Source of the DNA: Bacillota bacterium
Lineage (GTDB): Bacteria; Eremiobacterota; SpSt-956; JAKJGF01
Direction of reading: 5' to 3'
DNA length: 46,894 nt
Assembly: GCA_029555925.1 (NCBI GenBank)
Contig: JAKPQU010000248.1
Location: forward strand, 1 to 46,894
Part shown: positions 24,621 through 32,361 of the stretch, in pieces
Layout of the letters: each line of letters starts with the position of its first letter
Position numbering within the stretch: the first letter of the stretch is position 1
Translations under genes and position numbers: made by a program
Notes under the pieces: generated by a model
Databases searched by the model: none
What the model was told of the DNA's origin: nothing
What the model saw: the letters and a program-made list of their open reading frames with translations, nothing else

Positions 24621-24642
24621 TACGTGACTCGTAATGCGACGC
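24621..24642. repeat. Decayed heptamer array
   Basis: CGTGACT, CGTAATG, then GACGCGAGGCA. About two and a half units between two ATPase genes; arms unclear. Confidence 0.5.
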
Positions 24643-24663
24643 GAGGCACAGAGGAATATTTTT

Positions 24664-25536
24664 TCATTTCAATAACACAGAAACTTCATGCCAGAGATTT
24701 CTTATATCTTCTGAAAGATTACTTTCAGGTGATGAAATCAGAGGTATTTCGCCTTTATTATTCATAGCCAGTTCACTGTCAAATGTTAATTTACCTGAAA
24801 CTTTGATACCCTGTTCATTACAGTAATCAACTATTTTTTTCTCATTTTCCCTGTTTATTCCGCACTTATTTATACATACGGATACAGGTATTTGAAAATA
24901 ATCTGTTACCTCTAAAATCCTTATTAAATCACTTATGCCAGACATTGTAGGTTCTGTAACAAGAAGAGCCATATCAGTATTACTCAGAGCTGCTATGACA
25001 TTACAGCCCAGCCCTGCAGAACTGTCAATCATAACTAAATCTTTATTTTCGTTCAAAGCTACATTTTTTGCCATATTTTTTATCTGAACAACCATTTTAC
25101 CGGAACCTGAATAGCCCGGTAAAAGCTGACCGTAAATTACCGGCATATATTCAACATGACCTCTATAAATCTTCCCTGCTTTTCTTTCTTCAAGAGTTAT
25201 AGCACCTGTCGGACAGACAATAGTGCAGACTTTGCACCCGCGACAGTAAAAAGAATTGAAAACCGGCATTTCACCGCCTTCTATAGCATGAAATCTGCAG
25301 AGATTTTTTTCCATACATTTCCCGCACTTAATACATTTTGACTTATTTAAAACTGATACTTTCGGCCCATAGTAATCTTCTTCCGACATAATATCAGGTT
25401 TGAGTAATAAATGAAGATTTGGTGTATCTACATCACAATCTGCTATAACAGAGTCTTTTTTTAGAACAGAAAAAGAAGCTGTAATAAGGGTCTTCCCTGT
25501 TCCTCCTTTACCGCTGATAATAACAAGTTCTTTCAT
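24664..25536 (-). CDS. MinD-like ATPase with inserted ferredoxin domain (type B, copy 2)
   Basis: 290 residues. ELVIISGKGGTGKTLITASF, then CIKCGKCMEKNLC and CRGCKVCTIVCP. The first Cys motif has five residues rather than three before its last Cys, so one cluster may be bound differently. GQLLPGYSGSGKMVVQI and VTEPTMSGISDLIRI match copy 1 (22070-22939). It is followed downstream by a type A gene, as is the other pair. Confidence 0.9.
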   Translation of the reverse strand: MKELVIISGKGGTGKTLITASFSVLKKDSVIADCDVDTPNLHLLLKPDIMSEEDYYGPKVSVLNKSKCIKCGKCMEKNLCRFHAIEGGEMPVFNSFYCRGCKVCTIVCPTGAITLEERKAGKIYRGHVEYMPVIYGQLLPGYSGSGKMVVQIKNMAKNVALNENKDLVMIDSSAGLGCNVIAALSNTDMALLVTEPTMSGISDLIRILEVTDYFQIPVSVCINKCGINRENEKKIVDYCNEQGIKVSGKLTFDSELAMNNKGEIPLISSPESNLSEDIRNLWHEVSVLLK

Positions 25537-25564
25537 TATTTATTACCACTTTTCTTTTCAGGAT

Positions 25565-25592
25565 CGTGACACGTGACGCGTAACGCGTGACG
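25565..25592. repeat. Heptamer array (4 units)
   Basis: CGTGACA, CGTGACG, CGTAACG, CGTGACG, then CGAGCATTATTATC. It lies in the 107-bp gap between two ATPase genes. Confidence 0.85.
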
Positions 25593-25643
25593 CGAGCATT
25601 ATTATCATTTATAATATATGATACCGGTTGTTCTTATAAAATC

Positions 25644-26513
25644 TTAACTGTAAGGCCATTTAACAGAAGTGCTGTCCTTTTTTCTCCAGTGATATTTCAT
25701 TATATAAGTCAGGACATTTTTAAATTTGTCATGCCATCCCGGTAATTCCATAGAAAAAGGTATCCCTCTGGAATAAAGTTCTGCTATCTCCATGTCAAAT
25801 GGTATCTTTAACAGTAAAGGAATAGATCTTTTCTGGCAATATTCTTCTATAGAACTATTTCCATTGTCCTTATTTATTATTACACCATAAGGTACTTTCA
25901 GATTATCTAACAGTTCTACCGTAAGGCATAGATCATGAAATCCGAAAGGAGTCGGTTCTGTAACTATTATGGCATAATCCGTTTTATCCACGGTTTCCAG
26001 AAGAACAGGAGAGAGTCCCGGAGGACCGTCTATTATTACAGTATCATTTTTATCTATCATATTCCTCATATGATATACTATAGAATGACCTGTTTCTTCT
26101 CCGGGATTAATGGAGCCTTCCTGAAAACGCAGGTTTTTAACTTCTCCTGATTTTATGACACCTGTTTCTTTTTTTCCTTCTGAAAGAGCACCTTCAGGAC
26201 ATACAAGCCAGCAGGCACTGCATCCGCGACAGAGTCTCTCAAAAAATAATATCTTCTTTTTTACTACTGCAATGGCATTAAAAATACATACTTCAGCACA
26301 TTTTCCGCAGAAATTACACTTTTTCTCATCTATAACCGGGACAGATATAAAAGAACTATCTATTCGCTCAATTCTGGGAAGGAGAAATATCCTTCCGTCA
26401 GGTTCTTCCACATCGCAGTCCAAAAACATACCTTTCTCACATGACAGCACAAGATTTACTGCCACAGTAGTTTTACCAGTGCCCCCTTTACCGCTTATAA
26501 CACATATTTCCAT
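25644..26513 (-). CDS. MinD-like ATPase with inserted ferredoxin domain (type A, copy 2)
   Basis: 289 residues. MEICVISGKGGTGKTTVAVN, FLDCDVEEPDGRIFLLPR, CNFCGKCAEVC, CRGCSACWLVCP, VIIDGPPGLSPVL and VTEPTPFGFHDLCLTV. Its ATG directly follows the TAA of the NifX-like gene, and GGAGG lies in the end of that gene, so they are coupled. Closely related to 23757-24596. Confidence 0.9.
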   Translation of the reverse strand: MEICVISGKGGTGKTTVAVNLVLSCEKGMFLDCDVEEPDGRIFLLPRIERIDSSFISVPVIDEKKCNFCGKCAEVCIFNAIAVVKKKILFFERLCRGCSACWLVCPEGALSEGKKETGVIKSGEVKNLRFQEGSINPGEETGHSIVYHMRNMIDKNDTVIIDGPPGLSPVLLETVDKTDYAIIVTEPTPFGFHDLCLTVELLDNLKVPYGVIINKDNGNSSIEEYCQKRSIPLLLKIPFDMEIAELYSRGIPFSMELPGWHDKFKNVLTYIMKYHWRKKDSTSVKWPYS

Positions 26514-26954
26514 TTACCATCCTCCACCCCGTCCTCTTCCGCCGCCCATACGACGACCTCCGCCACCGCCCATACCACCCTGTGGCATATTCATACCATG
26601 ATGACTCTCAACAGTAGAACCATTTATGCGTTGAAGTTGATTATTTACAAGGGCCATTAAATTCTGCTGTATTGTTCCTCCTGTACCTGTATATATGGCT
26701 ACTTCTGCAGCATTAAGTGTCTGAAAGGCATTGGGGCCAAAATTACCGGACACAACTGCATCTACTCCCCTGTTTGCCACAAATTGAGCTGCCTGAATGC
26801 CTGCTCCTCCTGAAGCATTTTTTGCTTCATTTTCAAATACTTCCACATCATCTGTTTCTACATCTACTATAACGAAAAAATCACATCTTCCGAATCTCGG
26901 ATCGAGTAATGCATTTAAATCCCTTCCTGTTGAACTGAAAGCTACTTTTTTCAT
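26514..26954 (-). CDS. NifX/NifB-type cofactor-binding domain protein with Gly-rich tail
   Basis: 146 residues. KVAFSSTGRDLNALLDPRFGRCDFFVIVD is the start of the dinitrogenase iron-molybdenum cofactor biosynthesis fold (RNase H-like), followed by GIQAAQFVANRGVDAVVSG. The tail after about residue 120 is almost only Met/Gly/Arg. This domain alone is the ORP-type protein that binds a metal-sulfur cofactor. No nif genes are present, so a role in nitrogen fixation is unlikely. Confidence 0.85.
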   Translation of the reverse strand: MKKVAFSSTGRDLNALLDPRFGRCDFFVIVDVETDDVEVFENEAKNASGGAGIQAAQFVANRGVDAVVSGNFGPNAFQTLNAAEVAIYTGTGGTIQQNLMALVNNQLQRINGSTVESHHGMNMPQGGMGGGGGRRMGGGRGRGGGW

Positions 26955-26980
26955 AAACTTTCTCCTTATTTTAAGTTATT

Positions 26981-27052
26981 CGTAACAGATGACGCGTAAC
27001 GCGTGACGGGTTTATATTCCTGCTCATCACCCATTACGCATCACACATTACG
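26981..27052. repeat. Two-part heptamer array
   Basis: CGTAACA, GATGACG, CGTAACG, CGTGACG (26981-27008) and CATCACC, CATTACG, CATCACA, CATTACG (27025-27052) face each other, so the two halves can pair into a hairpin. Here the arms themselves are heptamer arrays. Confidence 0.75.
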
Positions 27053-27055
27053 TCT

Positions 27056-27427
27056 CTAATGATGATGTCCACAGTTATGTCCTTCTCCATGAGAAGAATC
27101 ACATGTACTTTCTCCCGACATAAGAGAACCATCTATAAAATCATCTATAGCTTTATCTACAGACCCGGAAACTCCCAGATATGTCTTTATACCATATTGT
27201 TCAAAATTCATTATGGCTTTCTGCCCCATACCTCCTGCAATAACGCAGTCAACCTTTTCACCATGCAATATACCCGGTATAGAACATCCTCCACCCTGAT
27301 GCCCCGGATTTACAAACAACCTCTTTCCAACAATTTTTTTATCCTGAATATCTACTATCGTATACTCAGAACACTGTCCGAAATGCTGGGATATATTGCC
27401 CCCTTCTGTTGCAACTGCCAGTCTCAT
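27056..27427 (-). CDS. NifX-type protein with His/Cys tail
   Basis: 123 residues. MRLAVATEGGNISQHFGQCSEY is the family start, with GGGCSIPGILHGEKVDCVIAGG later. The tail CDSSHGEGHNCGHHH adds metal-binding residues. ATG 27427 follows GGAG from the end of the preceding gene. It belongs with the other two NifX-like genes at the head of the cluster. Confidence 0.85.
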   Translation of the reverse strand: MRLAVATEGGNISQHFGQCSEYTIVDIQDKKIVGKRLFVNPGHQGGGCSIPGILHGEKVDCVIAGGMGQKAIMNFEQYGIKTYLGVSGSVDKAIDDFIDGSLMSGESTCDSSHGEGHNCGHHH

Positions 27428-27429
27428 AA

Positions 27430-27840
27430 TTAACTGTCTCCTTTCATTTTGCAATTTCTATTTCTCATAGCCTGTCCTCGTCTATGACATTTTCCATACT
27501 GCCTTCTACAGCATCCAGGCATAAGAAATTTATCGAGTGAAATTTCACCTTTCTTAAAGGTTTCAAGAATCTCTTCATATTCACCGCAGAGATTTCCTAT
27601 AATCCGTATATTGGCCTTTACAAGAGGATGAATAAAAAAATTACTTATAGCACCACAGATTAAAATATCTACTTTCTTTTCTACAAGTTTTTCTATTTTC
27701 TTGAGAGGACTCAGAGAAGCGAAAGAAATTACTTCACGACCATTCTCCTGAGAGCCTTCCAGATTTACAATCAGAAGATTCTGTGATGTATCAAATAATG
27801 GCGATAACCTCTTGTTAAAGATTGATATACTTATAAGCAC
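27430..27840 (-). CDS. NifX-like protein with Cys/Arg C-terminus (first gene of cluster)
   Basis: 136 residues. ISIFNKRLSPLFDTSQNLLIV is a divergent NifX start; KKVDILICGAISNFF and NIRIIGNLCGEYEEIL keep the fold. The tail CCRRQYGKCHRRG is basic and Cys-rich. GTG 27840 follows GGAGAG. A sigma-54 promoter lies 40 bp upstream, so this is the first gene of the ORP-like operon. Confidence 0.75.
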   Translation of the reverse strand: MLISISIFNKRLSPLFDTSQNLLIVNLEGSQENGREVISFASLSPLKKIEKLVEKKVDILICGAISNFFIHPLVKANIRIIGNLCGEYEEILETFKKGEISLDKFLMPGCCRRQYGKCHRRGQAMRNRNCKMKGDS

Positions 27841-27880
27841 GGGACTCTCTCCGTAATATATTTATTTTATATATTTATAA

Positions 27881-27896
27881 GGCAATATATATGCCA
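27881..27896 (-). promoter_or_regulatory. Sigma-54 promoter of the NifX/MinD-ferredoxin operon
   Basis: Minus-strand TGGCATATATATTGCC has GG (27895-27894) and GC (27883-27882) in the exact 12-base register of -24/-12 promoters. The start would be near 27870, about 30 nt before GTG 27840. An enhancer-type palindrome lies 80-120 bp upstream, and a sigma-54 activator gene is next but two. Confidence 0.75.
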
Positions 27897-27969
27897 TAGA
27901 AATTATAAAGGATAAAAAACCCTGTAAAATCAGAAGAAAAATTTTTTATGCAAAATAATTTTATAAAAA

Positions 27970-28015
27970 AAAAGATTGCATTATGCAATTTTCGAATTGC
28001 ATAATGCAATCTTTT
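27970..28015. promoter_or_regulatory. Perfect 21-bp inverted repeat, likely sigma-54 activator site
   Basis: Arms 27970-27990 and 27995-28015 are perfectly complementary around TTCG. Each arm contains TTGCATTATGCAA or its complement, itself palindromic, so the site offers two equal dyads. It lies about 100 bp upstream of the -24 element, the place of an upstream activator sequence. A strong hairpin with flanking A and T runs could also end transcription of the DUF2442 gene; both uses are possible. Confidence 0.65.
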
Positions 28016-28078
28016 ACACATAATTTAATAAAAATAAAATTTATCTTTTTTGAAAGAATCCATGAAATGCAAAGGAAA

Positions 28079-28390
28079 TTAAATAGATACCAGTTTATCT
28101 GTTTCTCTAATAATGGCTACAGAGGCTTTTGAACTGTCAATTTTGCTCAAGTTATCAGATATTTTACTTTCTAAATATAATGTATCCGGACAGAAATCCA
28201 ATCCATTTACCCACTGTATACTTCCAAGAAATGGTTTAACAGAATTAAATATTCGGCGATCTTTTAACTGGTTAAAAATGCCTTTATCCAGATAAGGTTT
28301 TACATCAAAAATTCTCTTTTCATTGTTATCAAACAAAATACTCAGAGTATAATCATCATTGGGATAAACTTCTTTAATTCTTGGATTCAT
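28079..28390 (-). CDS. DUF2442 protein (possible toxin-antitoxin partner)
   Basis: 103 residues. VYPNDDYTLSILFDNNEKRIFDV, split by turns, with VKPYLDKGIFNQLKD and IQWVNGLDFCPDTLY is the DUF2442 pattern. AGGGGTGATAAC precedes the ATG. It follows the DUF4160 gene by 12 bp. DUF4160/DUF2442 pairs are common and look like toxin-antitoxin systems, but activity is not established. Confidence 0.85.
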   Translation of the reverse strand: MNPRIKEVYPNDDYTLSILFDNNEKRIFDVKPYLDKGIFNQLKDRRIFNSVKPFLGSIQWVNGLDFCPDTLYLESKISDNLSKIDSSKASVAIIRETDKLVSI

Positions 28391-28402
28391 GTTATCACCC
28401 CT

Positions 28403-28672
28403 TTATCTGAGAGGTTCTATTTTGAATATTTCATGCCCTGATGAAGCAAGTTCCCAGTTTGCCATCAAATCTTCTTTATGTATTTCTATCCATGCCTGAA
28501 CCAGTCGTGACTTATTCTGTGGTATTTCTCCGTCTATTAATTGTCCGTCTGGAATTGAAAATACTGCTTCAAGCGCCTGATAACGGACATGGATATGTGG
28601 CAATTTATGTTGTCTATTATCAAAAAAATATAACGAAACAATTATACCATAGAACATTGAAATAATTGCCAT
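28403..28672 (-). CDS. DUF4160 protein (possible toxin-antitoxin partner)
   Basis: 89 residues. FYGIIVSLYFFDNRQHKLPHIHVRY, here in short form YFFDNRQHKLPHIHVRY, and SIPDGQLIDGEIPQNKSRLV are diagnostic of DUF4160. GGAGGAA precedes the ATG at good spacing. It has its own strong promoter with a palindrome in the spacer (28729-28757), so the pair is an independent unit placed between the activator gene and the ORP-like operon. Confidence 0.85.
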   Translation of the reverse strand: MAIISMFYGIIVSLYFFDNRQHKLPHIHVRYQALEAVFSIPDGQLIDGEIPQNKSRLVQAWIEIHKEDLMANWELASSGHEIFKIEPLR

Positions 28673-28728
28673 TAATCATTCCTCCATAAACCTGATAAAC
28701 AGGGCATTTACGCATAACTCCTAATTTT

Positions 28729-28757
28729 ATATTAAATGAAGCTTTCATTTTTGTCAA
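28729..28757 (-). promoter_or_regulatory. Promoter of the DUF4160/DUF2442 pair with operator-like palindrome
   Basis: Minus-strand TTGACA (28757-28752), 17 bp, TAATAT (28734-28729). The spacer carries AAATGAAAGCTTCATTT, an inverted repeat with 7-bp arms, where a self-repressing antitoxin would be expected to bind. Confidence 0.65.
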
Positions 28758-28762
28758 TACTA

Positions 28763-30091
28763 TTACCTGCCATTTTCCAGGCCGAATAATTTTATTTTTC
28801 TCCATAGAGTTGTCTTATCTATACCCAGTTCTTCCGCTGTTTCCTTTTTATTCCAGTTATTTTTCCTGAGAGCCTCATAAATCACATATTTTTCCATATC
28901 TTTCAGAGATTTTTTCTGATATTGAACAGGATGAGACGATATAAACTGTTCTGGGAGATGTTCTGGCAGTATTACAGTTCCTTTGCAGAGTATAAAAGTA
29001 TGTTCTATAATATTTTCCAGCTCTCTTATATTTCCCGGAAAATTGTGTTTCATTAACAATGAAAGAGCTTCATCCGATATGGACTGAATATTTTTTCCCT
29101 TTATACTGTTAAACCTCTGTATAAAATGATTTACAAGCAACGGAATATCTTCTTTTCTCTCAGACAAAGGCGGTATAAAAATCTTCATAACATTGAGGCG
29201 ATAATAAAGGTCCTGCCGGAAATTGCCTTCTTCTACGAGAGAAATAAGATTCTTATTTGTAGCTGCCACTATTCTCACATTTGCTTTACAGGCAGTTACA
29301 CTCCCCAGGGGTTCATAAGTTTTTTCCTGAATTACCCTGAGCAATCGTGTCTGCATTGATGCCGATATATCACCTATTTCATCAAGAAATATAGTGCCCC
29401 CTTCAGCAAGGGCAAATCGTCCCGGTTTATCTTTTTTTGCATCTGTAAAAGCCCCTGCTTTATAACCGAAGAGTTCCGATTCAAGCAGTGTATCCGGCAG
29501 GGCCCCACAGTTTACAGCTACAAGGGGTTTCTTTTTTCTTCCGCTCAATTTATGTATCGCTCTTGCTATGAGTTCTTTCCCCGTGCCGCTGTCTCCTTCG
29601 ATTAAAATATTACTGTCGCTTTCCGCTATATCGGGGAGTATGGAGAATATTTTTTCCATTCTATGATTTTTACTTATTATATCCTGAAATGAATAATTCT
29701 TATTAATCTTCTTTCTCAGTTCTTCTATTTCCCGTAAATCGCGGAATGTTTCCACTCCTCCCATAATATGTCCATGCTCATCCCTTAATATGGCAGTGCT
29801 TATACTTACGGGAAAAGGTTTTCCGTTCTGATTGACTATATAAATGGATTTATTTATAACAGATTTTCCGCTTTCCATGGTTCTGTGAAGAGCACAGTCC
29901 GTTTCACATATACTGGCATGAAATACTTCATAACAGAGTTTTCCAATGGCATCTTCCCTTGAGACACCGGTAATTTTTTCTGCGGCTCTGTTAAAGGATG
30001 TAATTTTCCAGTCGTTATCTACGGTAAATACTCCGTCTGCTATACTGTCCAGAATTATATTGAAATAAGGTTCTTCTCTTTTCTGTTCCAC
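28763..30091 (-). CDS. PAS-type sigma-54 activator, likely regulator of the ORP-like cluster
   Basis: 442 residues. The PAS domain (about 5-120) has CYEVFHASICETDCALHRT, a Cys-rich patch seen in PAS domains of this regulator group and a possible redox or metal sensor. The AAA+ domain has Walker A GDSGTGKE, a contact loop GAFTDA instead of GAFTGA, and TIFLDEIGD. The C-terminal Fis-type helix-turn-helix is WNKKETAEELGIDKTTLWRK. It begins at GTG 30091 with no ribosome-binding site, and the promoter predicted upstream would start the message at that base. In D. vulgaris a cognate sigma-54 regulator controls the ORP genes. Confidence 0.85.
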   Translation of the reverse strand: MEQKREEPYFNIILDSIADGVFTVDNDWKITSFNRAAEKITGVSREDAIGKLCYEVFHASICETDCALHRTMESGKSVINKSIYIVNQNGKPFPVSISTAILRDEHGHIMGGVETFRDLREIEELRKKINKNYSFQDIISKNHRMEKIFSILPDIAESDSNILIEGDSGTGKELIARAIHKLSGRKKKPLVAVNCGALPDTLLESELFGYKAGAFTDAKKDKPGRFALAEGGTIFLDEIGDISASMQTRLLRVIQEKTYEPLGSVTACKANVRIVAATNKNLISLVEEGNFRQDLYYRLNVMKIFIPPLSERKEDIPLLVNHFIQRFNSIKGKNIQSISDEALSLLMKHNFPGNIRELENIIEHTFILCKGTVILPEHLPEQFISSHPVQYQKKSLKDMEKYVIYEALRKNNWNKKETAEELGIDKTTLWRKIKLFGLENGR

Positions 30092-30097
30092 AGGGGC

Positions 30098-30126
30098 ATT
30101 ATATTACAGATTATAAAAGTTTGCAA
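30098..30126 (-). promoter_or_regulatory. Promoter giving a probably leaderless activator mRNA
   Basis: Minus-strand TTGCAA (30126-30121), a 17-bp spacer and TATAAT (30103-30098). The start would fall at about 30091, the first base of the GTG codon. No ribosome site is visible. Confidence 0.55.
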
Positions 30127-30127
30127 A

Positions 30128-30844
30128 TTACTCCAGCACAGGTTTTCTGCCTGCTATCATGGCAAAACCTAAATACTGCCAGACTGTATAAACAGGTTTA
30201 AAACCTGCATTTTTCCACCAGGTTATTTTCCTGGATTTACTGCATAAATAATGTTTTTCATGCTTTTTTCTCGAATCAAAGACAGAAGATGCCCATTCTG
30301 TATTTTTCAATTTTTCTTTATTTTCAAACATTTTTTCTCTTAACCATGGAGAAAGATCTGTTTCTTTCTCTCTAAAACCTTCCACATCAATAAACCATCC
30401 TCCCGGTTTTAAAAGAGACAGACATTTTTCCACCGTAATTTTATAACGTTCATAAGGCAGATGAGCAAGTACAAAATTGGATACTATACCATCATAGCTT
30501 TCATGTTCCATATCGTTATCCCATTCATCAGACGATAGATCTGCAATTTTATATCCCGTAATGGCATCAGGTACGATAGAATTAATTTTTTTTGTTGCAA
30601 TATCAATCATATCTTTTCCTCCGTCAATCAGGAATATTTTCATTTCACTATGTTTTTTAAGTATACTGGCTGATATGTTTCCTGTCCCGCAGCCGAGATC
30701 TATAATTTTTCCATTACCGGGAATATATCTGGAGGCAGCCATTTCAATCATATCAATGGTAGTCTTATATTCAGGTACTACCGAATACTGATAGAGATCA
30801 TATATATTAGAGTGAGCATCATAACATAAAATAGTTTCATTCAT
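30128..30844 (-). CDS. Class I SAM-dependent methyltransferase
   Basis: 238 residues. KIIDLGCGTGNISASIL (about 46-62) is motif I, FLIDGGKDMIDIA motif II, YDGIVSNFVLAHL motif III/IV and LLKPGGWFIDVEGF motif V. GAGGTG precedes the ATG. It follows the metal-binding lipoprotein gene by 19 bp. Substrate unknown; the C-terminal WWKNAGFKPVYTVWQYLGFAMI recalls small-molecule methyltransferases. Confidence 0.85.
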   Translation of the reverse strand: MNETILCYDAHSNIYDLYQYSVVPEYKTTIDMIEMAASRYIPGNGKIIDLGCGTGNISASILKKHSEMKIFLIDGGKDMIDIATKKINSIVPDAITGYKIADLSSDEWDNDMEHESYDGIVSNFVLAHLPYERYKITVEKCLSLLKPGGWFIDVEGFREKETDLSPWLREKMFENKEKLKNTEWASSVFDSRKKHEKHYLCSKSRKITWWKNAGFKPVYTVWQYLGFAMIAGRKPVLE

Positions 30845-30863
30845 ATTTTTTTACACCTCTTAC

Positions 30864-31829
30864 TTATTTTAATGCTTCATTAAGCACCTTCATATTATTT
30901 TTCATAATATTTATATAGGCATCATATTCCATAGGCCCTGTAACAGCGGGATTAAGAATAAATACCTTAAGACCTGTTTCATGTGCAATCACGTCTGCCG
31001 CATCGGACGAATACTGTGGTTCTGCAAACAGTGCTTTTACCTTATTTTTCTTAATTATTTCGACTGTTTCAGCCAGTTCCTTTGCATTGGGTTCTGTTCC
31101 AGGTTCCCTTTCTATTACTGAAATAATATTTAAATTAAAATCCTTTGCAAAATAAGGAAAAGCTTCGTGAAAAGTTATAATATTACGATCTTTTATATCT
31201 TTTATTTCCTTATTCATTTCATTTTTTAATTTACCGAGTTTTTCTATATAAGTATCTGCATTTTTCCTGTAAAGCTCTTTATGAGAAGGATCGTATTGAG
31301 AAAGGCCTTTTTCTATATTATCAATCTGTTTAATAAGATTGGAAACAGACAACCATACATGAGGATTGCCTTCTTCATGTATTTCTTTATTGGCTTCCCG
31401 TTCTTTTTCATGTCCATCTTCATTGGATTTTTCTTCATGTTTATGATGATGTTCTTTTTTAATCAATTCAATATCTTTACTGGCATCTACAATCTTTAAA
31501 TCAGACTGCCCCTTTATAACCTTGTCAAGGAAATTCTCCATACCTGCTCCGTTTACTACAAAAATATCTGCAGTTGCAATGGTTTTTATATTATCAGCAG
31601 TCAATGCATAATCATGAAGACAACCTGTAAAAGGTTCCGTAAGGTTAATAACCTTAACACAGGGTACATCCTTTGTAATATTAATAGTGCTTATATATAC
31701 GGGATAAAAAGAAGTCAGAACAACAAGCTGCGTTTTATCGGGCGTTGCCTGAGTATGTTCTGCTCTGTTACAACCTGTCATAATTATTAAAGATAAGAAA
31801 AATATTACATTAAACAATCCTTTTTGCAT
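30864..31829 (-). CDS. Metal-binding ABC transporter lipoprotein with His-rich loop (orphan)
   Basis: 321 residues. SLIIMTGC is a lipobox with Cys20. Metal ligands are probably in GCLHDYALTAD, HVWLSVSN and FHEAFPYFAKDF. A loop (about 140-170) with HHHKHEE, GHEKE and IHEEGNPH is typical of zinc-binding AdcA/ZnuA-type proteins. ATG 31829 follows GAGGTG. No ATPase or permease is adjacent, so it may use the importer at 12393-13966. The C-terminus resembles the remnant at 19603-19674. Confidence 0.8.
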   Translation of the reverse strand: MQKGLFNVIFFLSLIIMTGCNRAEHTQATPDKTQLVVLTSFYPVYISTINITKDVPCVKVINLTEPFTGCLHDYALTADNIKTIATADIFVVNGAGMENFLDKVIKGQSDLKIVDASKDIELIKKEHHHKHEEKSNEDGHEKEREANKEIHEEGNPHVWLSVSNLIKQIDNIEKGLSQYDPSHKELYRKNADTYIEKLGKLKNEMNKEIKDIKDRNIITFHEAFPYFAKDFNLNIISVIEREPGTEPNAKELAETVEIIKKNKVKALFAEPQYSSDAADVIAHETGLKVFILNPAVTGPMEYDAYINIMKNNMKVLNEALK

Positions 31830-31856
31830 ATATATACACCTCACTTTAAATATACA

Positions 31857-31906
31857 GTGAATAGTGAGTAATGTCCTGATCGTATCACTTTTCACTATCA
31901 TTATAA
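31857..31906. repeat. Degenerate GTGARTA heptamers in a weak hairpin
   Basis: GTGAATA, GTGAGTA and then TCACTTTTCACTAT further on allow a short hairpin in the 115-bp gap before the lipoprotein gene. Only two clear units; may be chance. Confidence 0.35.
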
Positions 31907-31944
31907 ATTACAGAGCACATCCGTGTACTCTGCTAAAAAGACTT

Positions 31945-32346
31945 TTATTCTGTAATTTTCTCTACGGAATCAATATGAATTCCTTTCATTCCGCCCTTTC
32001 CAAAGACCTTGCCCTTTATCATTATCTTTTTCATAGCCATTACTGCTGCCTGTTCTTTCGTAACATTACATTTTTCACAGAATATAGATAGATAAATATT
32101 GCCTTCTTCATCAACAAAAAGAAGGGATTCATTTTTATCATTAAGGCAGCACTTCTGTTCTTCCTCTACTGTCATGTCTTTTACTACAAGATAATGAGGA
32201 CAGACAAACATGCCCTTTATATTTACCTCATCACAATTACAGGTTTCTCCTTTTCCATGTTTATAATCGGCATCTGCTGCCAGTATACAGGAGGAAAAGC
32301 ACAGTAAACCTATAAGAATAGCTGAAATAACATAAAAACTTCTCAA
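31945..32346 (-). CDS. Secreted Cys-rich protein, probable metal binding
   Basis: About 133 residues with a signal peptide (LRSFYVISAILIGLLCFSS). TCNCDEVNIKG, FVCPHYL, KCCLND and FCEKCNVTKEQA give nine Cys in the mature part, and GKGGMKGIHIDSVEKI ends it. I prefer TTG 32346, ten bases after AAAGGA, over GTG 32355, which is too close. Its place among zinc-type transport genes suggests a periplasmic metal carrier. No family recognised. Confidence 0.6.
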   Translation of the reverse strand: MRSFYVISAILIGLLCFSSCILAADADYKHGKGETCNCDEVNIKGMFVCPHYLVVKDMTVEEEQKCCLNDKNESLLFVDEEGNIYLSIFCEKCNVTKEQAAVMAMKKIMIKGKVFGKGGMKGIHIDSVEKITE

Positions 32347-32361
32347 TTCTGTCACATCCTT

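Noticed and set aside
28620..28805. Minus-strand frame across the promoter of the DUF4160 gene
   Set aside because: It spans the predicted promoter and the starts of two better-supported genes, with no recognisable motif.
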